This document shows positions 1 through 5,240 of a stretch of 5,240 bases of DNA, piece by piece. The translations under genes were made by a program, and so were the position numbers. This DNA is from Opitutus sp. GAS368 (GTDB lineage: Bacteria > Verrucomicrobiota > Verrucomicrobiia > Opitutales > Opitutaceae): positions 1-5,240 of the forward strand of contig CAMATV010000261.1 in the NCBI GenBank assembly GCA_945861235.1, given 5' to 3'. The number at the start of each line of letters is the position of its first letter. Within the stretch, counting starts at the first letter, position 1. Below the pieces are notes generated by a model. The model did no database searches. It was not told where the DNA came from and saw nothing but the letters and a program-made list of their open reading frames with translations.

Positions 1-128
1 GTGCCGCGCAGCTCGGTCAAGGTGGCTTGATGACGCCGCTGAGCGGTGCGTAAACGCGTCCAAAGCCGCCAGGCGGCGAAGGCGGCTGCGGCGAAAGCCG
101 CTAGGAGAAAAAATTCGCGGATGCTCAC
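1..128 (-). CDS. phoR: Probable PhoR-like sensor histidine kinase, N-terminal fragment (runs off the left edge)
   Basis: A minus-strand frame opens with GTG at 128-126 and stays open for 42 codons to the window edge. The protein begins MSIRE, followed at once by a hydrophobic stretch of about 18 residues (FFLLAAFAAAAFAAWRLW, residues 6-23) and then a strongly basic segment (TRLRTAQRRH) that would face the cytoplasm. This is the layout of a single N-terminal membrane anchor, as in short PhoR-type kinases that lack a large periplasmic sensor. Its position directly after phoB on the same strand supports PhoR, which would phosphorylate PhoB when phosphate is scarce. No kinase domain (H box, N box, G box) is inside the window, so the identity rests on the anchor and the context. 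No Shine-Dalgarno sequence precedes the GTG. A TTG at 167 is in frame upstream but would put a polar stretch before the anchor, so I prefer GTG. It could instead be another membrane protein. Confidence 0.55.
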   Translation of the reverse strand, partial: MSIREFFLLAAFAAAAFAAWRLWTRLRTAQRRHQATLTELRG

Positions 129-190
129 GTGGAAAGTATCGGCAACGCAAAAACGTCCGGAGGTCAACGCGCCCAGCCTCAGGTGTTCAA

Positions 191-235
191 GCGACGACCG
201 CCCGGCGCGTAGTCCAATTCGCGTTCAATCGTCGC
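191..235. repeat. Inverted repeat in the phoB-phoR spacer
   Basis: GCGACGA at 191-197 and TCGTCGC at 229-235 are perfect 7-base complements around a 31-base interior. Inside lies a second short pair, CGCG at 206-209 and 220-223. The element could form a branched hairpin in RNA ahead of the left-edge gene. No T run follows on either strand, so it is not a standard terminator. In GC-rich DNA a 7-base pairing over this distance can arise by chance, so the functional call is weak. Confidence 0.35.
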
Positions 236-249
236 CTTGTTTGCTTGGA

Positions 250-281
250 GGCAGGAGCCTGCTTGCGGGCGATTTGCTGCC
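250..281. repeat. REP-like imperfect palindrome between phoB and the left-edge gene
   Basis: Outer arms GGCAG (250-254) and CTGCC (277-281) enclose an inner arm pair, GCCTGC (257-262) and GCGGGC (265-270), which pairs with one G-T wobble around a small loop. The AGGAGCCTGCTTGCGGGCGAT core resembles, from memory, the extragenic palindromic (REP) elements of pseudomonads, in which an AGGAGC motif leads into a GCTTGC-centred hairpin. REP elements sit between genes, often just after a 3' end, as here. One copy in one window cannot show that it is repeated in the genome. Confidence 0.45.
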
Positions 282-294
282 AGCTGTCTCCCGC

Positions 295-332
295 AAAAAA
301 CCGGTGTTCGTCTCATCTGCAACACGCACCGG
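295..332 (-). terminator. Factor-independent terminator after phoB
   Basis: Read on the minus strand, three bases after the phoB stop, CCGGTGCGT (332-324) pairs with ACG (311-309) and CACCGG (306-301), leaving a two-base AA bulge and a 12-base loop. Six T residues (300-295) follow directly. A GC-rich stem abutting a U run is the classic intrinsic terminator. An alternative pairing, CCGG with TGTT against AACACCGG, is also possible. It would end the pstCAB-phoU-phoB transcript, so the left-edge gene would need readthrough or its own promoter. Confidence 0.75.
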
Positions 333-335
333 CGC

Positions 336-1022
336 TCAGTCTAGAGCCACGAACCGGTAGCCCACGCCGCGGATGGTTTCGAGGAACCGAGCCGTCTCGC
401 CGAGCTTCTCGCGCAAGCGGCGCATGTGGGTGTCCACCGTTCGGCTCTCGATCGGATTGTCGTAGCCCCACACATCCTGCAGTAAACGGTCCCGCGTCTG
501 CACCCGCCCGCGGCGGCGGGCGAGCAGTTCGAGCAGTTTGAATTCCGTGGCGGTCAGCACGAGCGGTTTGCCCGAAATCGTCACCGCGTGGCGCGGCACA
601 TCGATTTCCAGTTCGTCGAAACGCAATTGAGCCACCGGCTCGTCCGAGGCCTTCACGCGGGCCAAGAGTTTCTTGATGCGCAAAACTAATTCCCGCGGAC
701 TGAAGGGTTTGGTGACGTAGTCATCAGCGCCCAGTTCGAGCCCGATCACCCGATCCATCTCTGCGGCCTTCGCCGTCAACATAATGATCGGAATCATCGA
801 CGTCGCCAAATCGCGCCGGAGAATCTTGCACACCTCGAGGCCGTCGACTTCGGGCAACATGAGGTCGAGCACGATGAGTGCCGGCCGCTCATCCCGTGCC
901 GCGATGATGGCGCGCGCTCCGTCCTTGGCGAAAATCGGCAGGTAGCCCGCTTCCTTCAGTTTGAAGCCGAGCACTTCAAGTGCATCGGGTTCGTCGTCAA
1001 CGACCAGAATTTTCGGTTTCAT
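336..1022 (-). CDS. phoB: Phosphate regulon response regulator PhoB (OmpR/PhoB family)
   Basis: This 228-residue protein is a two-domain transcription factor, about the length of E. coli PhoB (229). The N-terminal receiver domain (about 1-122) shows the acidic pocket D9-D10, the phosphoacceptor D53 in VLDLMLP, the switch threonine T83 in MLTAK and K105 in DYVTKPF. The C-terminal winged-helix domain (about 130-226) has the recognition helix around VDTHMRRLREKL (197-208) and the wing motif TIRGVGYRF (216-224). When phosphorylated by its kinase it should bind Pho boxes and switch on phosphate uptake genes, including this operon. I chose the ATG at 1022, which gives MKPKILVVDDE at the proper receiver start. 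An in-frame ATG at 1106 adds 28 residues that match no receiver and overlap phoU deeply. The chosen start still overlaps the end of phoU by 26 bases, pointing to translational coupling. Location next to phoU and pst supports PhoB rather than another OmpR-type regulator. Confidence 0.95.
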   Translation of the reverse strand: MKPKILVVDDEPDALEVLGFKLKEAGYLPIFAKDGARAIIAARDERPALIVLDLMLPEVDGLEVCKILRRDLATSMIPIIMLTAKAAEMDRVIGLELGADDYVTKPFSPRELVLRIKKLLARVKASDEPVAQLRFDELEIDVPRHAVTISGKPLVLTATEFKLLELLARRRGRVQTRDRLLQDVWGYDNPIESRTVDTHMRRLREKLGETARFLETIRGVGYRFVALD

Positions 1023-1677
1023 GATTTTTTTGTCCGGAGTGCCGGATATCTTTCGCTTCGTAAAGGTAGACGACTTCTTCGGCGATACTCGTCGCATGGT
1101 CGGCAATGCGCTCGATCGCTTTTGAAATCACCATCAGATTGAGACAACGCGTAATCGTCGCCGGGCTCTCCACCATAAAACTCGAAAGTTCGCGGTGGAG
1201 TTGCCGGTTGAGGTCATCAACTTCGTGGTCACGCGGAATCACTGCCCGCGCCTTTTCCGGATCTCGGCTCACAAACGCGGTGATCGCATCGCGCAACATT
1301 TCCAGCGACATTTGGGCCATCCGGGGCAGGTCAATATACGCTTTCAGTTGCGGCTCGGAGCCCAGCACCATGGCCCGCCGCGCCATGGTGACAGCTTCGT
1401 CCCCCACCCGCTCAAGATTTCCCGAGATCTTCATCGCCACGGTAATCAGCCGGAGCTCGGTCGCGAGCGGCGCCTTGGCGAGCAAGTGAAGCGCCGTGTC
1501 ATCGATCTCGATTTCGAATTGATCGAGGATGTTGTCATCCGCCTGCACCTGCAGGGCCAGCGCATCGTCCCGCTCCACAAGGGCGCGCATCGCCCGGGCG
1601 ACGGCGGATTCCGCATGGCTCGCCATCGCAAGCAGGCTCTCCTTGAGGTGGGTCATTTCTTGGCTGTAGTGCGTCAT
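997..1677 (-). CDS. phoU: Phosphate-specific transport system accessory protein PhoU
   Basis: PhoU is a cytoplasmic all-helical protein that restrains the Pho response when phosphate is ample, acting between the PstSCAB transporter and the PhoR kinase. This copy has 226 residues, close to E. coli PhoU. It shows the two tandem three-helix repeats of the family, each with the metal-binding E-x-x-x-D signature: ERVGDEA (89-95) in the first and ERIADHA (189-195) in the second. The N-terminus (MTHYSQEMTHLKESLLAMA) matches the usual first helix. The C-terminus ends in a short polar tail after YLYEAKDIRHSG, and this tail overlaps the phoB start. The ATG at 1677 lies 12 bases after the pstB stop with no clear Shine-Dalgarno sequence; a second Met at residue 8 is possible but would clip the first helix. 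A 9-base perfect inverted repeat lies inside the gene at 1366-1390. Confidence 0.97.
   Translation of the reverse strand: MTHYSQEMTHLKESLLAMASHAESAVARAMRALVERDDALALQVQADDNILDQFEIEIDDTALHLLAKAPLATELRLITVAMKISGNLERVGDEAVTMARRAMVLGSEPQLKAYIDLPRMAQMSLEMLRDAITAFVSRDPEKARAVIPRDHEVDDLNRQLHRELSSFMVESPATITRCLNLMVISKAIERIADHATSIAEEVVYLYEAKDIRHSGQKNHETENSGR
1366..1390. repeat. Perfect 9-base inverted repeat within phoU
   Basis: CACCATGGC at 1366-1374 and GCCATGGTG at 1382-1390 are exact complements around the 7-base loop CCGCCGC. It falls over phoU codons for TMARRAMV (residues 97-104), just after the first metal-binding motif. The stem would be stable in the pst-pho transcript. It has no T run, so it is not an intrinsic terminator. 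The two Met codons at symmetrical positions may explain it by chance. Confidence 0.6.
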
Positions 1678-1689
1678 GGGATAAAGAAA

Positions 1690-2586
1690 TCAGCCGAAGC
1701 GACCGGAGACATACGCTTCAGTCTGGGCATTGGCCGGCTTGGTAAAGATGTCGCGGGTGTCGGCAAACTCGATAAGTTTACCGAGATAGAAAAACGCCGT
1801 CTTGTCCGAGCAACGCGCCGCCTGCTGCATGTTGTGCGTCACGATGATGATCGTGAAGCGCGAGCGCAGCTCTTGAATCAGCTCCTCGACTTTGGCCGTC
1901 GCCACCGGATCGAGCGCCGAGCACGGCTCGTCCATCAAGATCACTTCGGGCTCCACGGCGATGGCGCGGGCGATGCACAGGCGCTGTTGTTGACCACCGG
2001 ACAGGCCCATGCCGCTGGCGCCGAGACGATCCTTCACTTCGTCCCAGAGGGCGGCACCGCGCAGGGATTTCTCCACGATTTCGTCGAGCTTCGCGGGGTC
2101 ATTCATCCCCTGCAGGCGCAGGCCAAAGGTGATATTCTCGTAGATCGATTTGGGAAAGGGATTCGATTTCTGAAACACCATGCCCACCCGCTTGCGCAAT
2201 TCGATCACATCGACGTCGGGCTGGTAGATGTCCACACCATGGATCTTAATCGTGCCGCGGGCGACGCGCGTGCCGTCGATCAAGTCGTTCATCCGATTCA
2301 AGCACCGCAGGAGCGTGGACTTGCCGCAACCGGAAGGACCGATGAACGCGGTGACATTCTTTGCCTCGATCTTCAGGTTGATGTCGTGCAGCGCCTGCGA
2401 CGTGTTGTAGAAAAAATCCAAGTGGGAAATATCCACGAGGGTCTCGCCAATCGGCGCAGCCGCAGCACCGGGCGCGGCGGCCAAGGGCACGGATGCGGGC
2501 GAGAGGCGAACGGCGGGTTTGTACGCCGAGGACTTGGCGGGGGCGGAAGAAGGTGTGTCCATGAGCATGGGGTCGGCGATCACCAT
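1690..2586 (-). CDS. pstB: Phosphate ABC transporter ATP-binding protein PstB
   Basis: PstB is the cytoplasmic ATPase that powers phosphate import through PstC-PstA. The 298 residues contain every ABC motif in order: Walker A GPSGCGKST (83-91), Q-loop Q139 in VFQKSNPFP, signature LSGGQQQR (195-202), Walker B VILMDEP (215-221), D-loop SALD (223-226) and H-loop H251. The stretches LLRCLNRMNDL, KSNPFPKSIYENITFGLR and VTHNMQQAARCSDKTAFFYLG are specific to the PstB branch. The core begins near residue 49 (TLVDISHLDFFY), so about 48 N-terminal residues, rich in Ala and Pro, are extra compared with the usual length of about 250-260. The ATG at 2586 overlaps the end of pstA by 7 bases; in-frame Met codons at residues 7 and 9 are alternative starts and none has a clear Shine-Dalgarno sequence, so the true start is uncertain while the gene is not. 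Confidence 0.98.
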   Translation of the reverse strand: MVIADPMLMDTPSSAPAKSSAYKPAVRLSPASVPLAAAPGAAAAPIGETLVDISHLDFFYNTSQALHDINLKIEAKNVTAFIGPSGCGKSTLLRCLNRMNDLIDGTRVARGTIKIHGVDIYQPDVDVIELRKRVGMVFQKSNPFPKSIYENITFGLRLQGMNDPAKLDEIVEKSLRGAALWDEVKDRLGASGMGLSGGQQQRLCIARAIAVEPEVILMDEPCSALDPVATAKVEELIQELRSRFTIIIVTHNMQQAARCSDKTAFFYLGKLIEFADTRDIFTKPANAQTEAYVSGRFG

Positions 2587-3623
2587 TTGTAGCGGCTGCG
2601 AAGCTTATTGCGGAGAATGATCGAACTCGCGGCGATGAAGGCCACGACCAAAAGGAAGACAAAGGCCGTGCCGTATTGTACGCGTTCCGTATAGTCGTTC
2701 TGCGGAATCTTCGAGCTCACGACATAAATGTGATAAGGCAGCGCCATCACACCCTGAAAAAAGAAGTCGCCAGCTTTGTCGACGTCCCATGGCAGCTTGT
2801 CGCGCACGACATACGCGGCGGTGAACATGATGGGCGCCGTTTCCCCAGCCACCCGCGCGATGCCGAGGATCGACGATGTCAGAATTCCCGGCAGCGCATA
2901 AGGCACCACATTCTGTCGAATCGTCTGCCACTTCGTCGCCCCGAGTGCGAGGGAGCCTTCGCGAAATCCCTTGGGCACCGCCTTCAGGGACTCTTCGCTG
3001 GCCGTGATCACCACCGGGAGCACCATAAACGCGAGCGTGAACCAGCCGGCGATCAGCGAGACATTCCAGCCAAAATAAATCACGAACATGCCAAAACCAA
3101 AGAGGCCGAAGACGATTGAGGGCACGCCGGCCAGATTCAAAATGGCGAGCCGCACAAAACGGATAAACAGACCGTCCCGCGCGTATTCGTTGAGGTAAAT
3201 CGCCGCGCACACGCCGAGCACGAGCGCGATGGTCATCGAGCCTACCACCAACAAGACCGTCCCGACGATACATGGAAAAATTCCACCAGCCGAATAGACA
3301 TAACTCTCGGACTTCACCGTGGCCGCCGCCGGATGTTTTTTCTTAAAGGCGCGAAACTCACGGTCGCCCATTTCATATTTTTTCCCCTCGAATTCGAAAA
3401 CGTAGAGCGACTCAGGCGCGTCCGTAAAAAAGGTCGTGTTAATGAACGGCGCCTCGGCCTTGAACACCGTGCCCGCGCCCTTGAAGAAGATCGTCCCGAA
3501 CACGCCCAGACCGCACGCGAGCACCAGATAAGTCGCGGCGCGAAACAGCCAGAACGTCGCGCGTTCCGAGCGGCGGGCGGCGTTGGGTTGGCTCTGAAAA
3601 AGATGGGCGGCGGGCGCGCTCAT
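2580..3623 (-). CDS. pstA: Phosphate ABC transporter permease PstA
   Basis: PstA is one of the two inner-membrane permeases that pass phosphate from periplasmic PstS into the cell. The 347 residues show six likely membrane helices, at about 29-48, 112-143, 158-184, 187-207, 243-271 and 318-337. The cytoplasmic EAA loop that docks PstB spans about 210-242 (EESLKAVPKGFREGSLALGATKWQTI). The family motifs LAGVPSIVFGLFGFG (164-178) and ARVAGETAPIMF (256-267) are present; the Arg and Glu of the latter (R257, E261) lie in the motif where, as I recall, mutations block transport in E. coli. It is about 50 residues longer than E. coli PstA (296). The extra length is mainly a charged segment at about 66-111 (FEFEGKKYEMGDREF and onward) between helices 1 and 2, on the outer face. 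The ATG at 3623 is 3 bases after the pstC stop, which suggests coupled translation. Confidence 0.97.
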   Translation of the reverse strand: MSAPAAHLFQSQPNAARRSERATFWLFRAATYLVLACGLGVFGTIFFKGAGTVFKAEAPFINTTFFTDAPESLYVFEFEGKKYEMGDREFRAFKKKHPAAATVKSESYVYSAGGIFPCIVGTVLLVVGSMTIALVLGVCAAIYLNEYARDGLFIRFVRLAILNLAGVPSIVFGLFGFGMFVIYFGWNVSLIAGWFTLAFMVLPVVITASEESLKAVPKGFREGSLALGATKWQTIRQNVVPYALPGILTSSILGIARVAGETAPIMFTAAYVVRDKLPWDVDKAGDFFFQGVMALPYHIYVVSSKIPQNDYTERVQYGTAFVFLLVVAFIAASSIILRNKLRSRYKW

Positions 3624-3626
3624 AGT

Positions 3627-5240
3627 TCAGCCGATGGAAATCCGATACTTGCGGACGATTTTTTGCGCCGCGTAGTTGATAATCAGAGAGAGGACAAACA
3701 GCACGAGACCCACCACGAAGAGTGCCCGATAGTGAATACTGCCCCGCACCACCTCACCCATTTCCTGAGCGATGATACCTGTCATGGTGTGCACGGGTTG
3801 GGTCACCACCGAAAGGCCGTCCGTAAAATCAGGAATGGCGATCCGGTTACCTGCACAGAGCAGCACCACCATCGTCTCGCCGACCACCCGTCCCAGCCCC
3901 AAGAGCACGGCGGAAATAATGCCGGAAAGCGATGCGGGCACAATGATCCTTACGATGGTCTGTAAACGCGAGGCCCCCAGCGCAAATGACGCCTCCTTCA
4001 GAGCCCGCGGCACGTTGTTCAGGGCATCTTCGGCGAGCGTGAAAATCGTCGGCACCGCGATGAGCGCGAGCAGACAGCCGGCCGTGAGAATGTTCAGCCG
4101 CTCACTGTAGGGGAAGCCCGGCACCCACGACAGCCAGGAGAGCTGCGAGAGTGCCCGTAGCGCCTGGCCGAGGACGGCGATCCCGAAAAAACCCAACACC
4201 ACCGAGGGGATCGCCGAGATAAATTCGATGCAGGGCTTGATGACGCGTTGTTCCCGCAACGACGCGATTTGGTTGATGTAAATCGCGGCGCCCACGCCCA
4301 GCGGCACGGCCAAGGTCAAGGCCACGATCGAGACCATCAGCGAGCCGACGAACAGCGGGATCACGCCATACCAATCCTGCCAGAAACTCGCCGTCAGCCA
4401 CTGCCGGCCAAACACAAATGACGATACGGTCTTCCACGCGGGAATGGGCAGCGTGTAGTCCCACGTCTCCAAGCTGCGCTCGACGGCCGGCAAACTCGCG
4501 AGGTAGTCTTGCGTCAATTGTTTCAGGCGCTCCATCCGCGCGACGAGTTCCGGCGTCGGCAGCACGGGCGCTCGCTCCAGACTCGCCGTCAAGACTCGCC
4601 TAAACTCCCGATTGGCCTCCTTGAAAGCCGGCAGCGTCGCCAGCAGCGGTTTCAACTCCGCCGCAAAATCCGTTTCCTCGATTTTGACTCCGGCCGCCTC
4701 GGCGGATTTACCTTCCGCCAGCAACTGCGCACGCTCTTCTTTTTTGTCTCCGGTAACAATGAACTTGGTTTTGATTGCAGTCGCTTGCTCGGTGAGGTCC
4801 GACAATAGGCTCCGCACGGGATCGACTGTGCCAGAAAACGTGTCGGAAAATTCGTCGAACTTCGCGAGCGCCGCGTTGGCCTCGTCGAGCGACAGCTTCC
4901 GTCCTTCGGTCAACGCGGTGAGCTGCCGCAGTCGCAAATCGGAAAGATAGCGGGTGAGGGCGGTGTGGTCGTCCACCTGTGCGCGGATGAAATCCACATA
5001 CTCCAGCCCAGCCTGTCGGTAAACCTGCAGACTCTGATTGTTTTGGGCAAAAAAACCGAGCCCCTCCCGCATCAGGAAAAAGGTGATGAGGGTCAGTACT
5101 ACGATCGCCACGATCGCATTGCCCCCGAAAAAGGCTTTGATCGTATCATCCACCGTTAACCCGAGTAGGCGCAGCCGCTTTTTTTGGATCGCGAATCCGG
5201 AGGGTGCGGCGGGAGCCGCGGTGGGTGTTGGCTCGCTCAT
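3627..5240 (-). CDS. pstC: Phosphate ABC transporter permease PstC, with large extracytoplasmic insertion
   Basis: PstC pairs with PstA to form the phosphate channel in the inner membrane. The 537 residues are far longer than E. coli PstC (319). A short cytoplasmic Ala/Pro-rich leader (1-19) and basic stretch precede helix 1 (about 41-57). The conserved permease resumes near residue 290 (DWYGVIPLFVGSLMVS) with helices at about 294-322, 336-358, 384-403, 437-463 and 505-524. The family motifs FISAIPSVVLGFFG (340-353), the EAA loop EDALNNVPRALKEASFALG (404-422) and GRVVGETMVV (450-459) are all present. Between helices 1 and 2 lies an insertion of about 200 residues (65-280), rich in Glu, Lys, Leu and Ala, mostly helical and probably coiled coil, facing the periplasm. 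The ATG coincides with the right edge of the window, so a start further upstream cannot be excluded, nor can its promoter or ribosome site be seen. Confidence 0.96.
   Translation of the reverse strand: MSEPTPTAAPAAPSGFAIQKKRLRLLGLTVDDTIKAFFGGNAIVAIVVLTLITFFLMREGLGFFAQNNQSLQVYRQAGLEYVDFIRAQVDDHTALTRYLSDLRLRQLTALTEGRKLSLDEANAALAKFDEFSDTFSGTVDPVRSLLSDLTEQATAIKTKFIVTGDKKEERAQLLAEGKSAEAAGVKIEETDFAAELKPLLATLPAFKEANREFRRVLTASLERAPVLPTPELVARMERLKQLTQDYLASLPAVERSLETWDYTLPIPAWKTVSSFVFGRQWLTASFWQDWYGVIPLFVGSLMVSIVALTLAVPLGVGAAIYINQIASLREQRVIKPCIEFISAIPSVVLGFFGIAVLGQALRALSQLSWLSWVPGFPYSERLNILTAGCLLALIAVPTIFTLAEDALNNVPRALKEASFALGASRLQTIVRIIVPASLSGIISAVLLGLGRVVGETMVVLLCAGNRIAIPDFTDGLSVVTQPVHTMTGIIAQEMGEVVRGSIHYRALFVVGLVLFVLSLIINYAAQKIVRKYRISIG

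Noticed and set aside
3..53. The tail of a plus-strand gene ending AAQLGQGGLMTPLSGA at a TAA.
   Set aside because: It is only 16 codons, and the same bases on the minus strand encode the basic segment after a convincing membrane anchor in a phoR position. No terminator follows it on the plus strand.
64..100. GC-rich hairpins including GCGGC-GAAA-GCCGC, considered as a structured RNA or terminator.
   Set aside because: No T run follows on the plus strand, and the pattern is explained by repeated alanine codons (GCC, GCG) in the membrane anchor on the minus strand.
46..360. A 104-codon plus-strand frame with a basic, Ala/Lys-rich start resembling a histone-like tail.
   Set aside because: The basic repeat-like part is the antisense of the alanine-rich membrane anchor, the rest runs through the REP-like element and terminator, and composition changes along its length.
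1023..1106. A 28-residue N-terminal extension of PhoB from an upstream ATG.
   Set aside because: It is the out-of-frame image of the conserved PhoU C-terminus, and the receiver domain begins properly at MKPKILVVDDE.
1195..2592. A 465-codon plus-strand open frame opposite phoU and pstB.
   Set aside because: It lies wholly antisense to two certain genes, is rich in His, Arg and Gly, and shows no domain. GC-rich coding DNA commonly leaves such a frame open on the opposite strand.
4102..4464. A 120-codon minus-strand frame within pstC, and a similar one within pstA at 2605-3273.
   Set aside because: Both are alternate frames of genes with complete, motif-bearing reading frames. Neither has a recognisable domain, and the parent frames show no frameshift.

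Overview
The window holds most of a phosphate (Pho regulon) locus on the minus strand. Reading right to left, it encodes PstC and PstA (the two permeases of the high-affinity phosphate ABC transporter), PstB (its ATPase), PhoU (the negative regulator linking transporter and kinase) and PhoB (an OmpR/PhoB-type response regulator). After a 207-base gap comes the start of a further minus-strand reading frame that runs off the left edge. It looks like the membrane-anchored N-terminus of the partner sensor kinase, PhoR. The five complete genes fill 336-5240 almost without gaps and form one transcription unit: pstC and pstA are 3 bases apart, pstA and pstB overlap by 7, pstB and phoU are 12 apart, and phoU and phoB overlap by 26. 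The phosphate-binding protein PstS is not in the window; it may lie upstream of pstC, whose ATG is the last base triplet of the window.

The roles follow from the families. PstC and PstA form the inner-membrane channel, PstB drives it with ATP, and PhoU acts with the transporter to hold the PhoR kinase inactive when phosphate is plentiful. PhoB, phosphorylated by PhoR, activates the regulon. Having transporter, PhoU, regulator and probably kinase in one array is a common bacterial arrangement.

The non-coding part (129-335) holds a convincing factor-independent terminator just after phoB, a REP-like palindrome, a second inverted repeat, and a possible 11-base-spaced direct repeat of the kind bound by PhoB-family proteins. 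I see no tRNA, rRNA, CRISPR array, insertion sequence or attachment site.

The DNA is GC-rich. The gene order, the extended PstC, the alanine/proline-rich tail on PstB and the lack of clear Shine-Dalgarno sequences fit a Gram-negative environmental bacterium. My best guess is Verrucomicrobia (Opitutaceae-like), but this is inferred from general impression only. I do not see a new system here. The most unusual points are the matching extracytoplasmic insertions in both permeases, the unlisted kinase start at the left edge, and the structured spacer between phoB and that gene.
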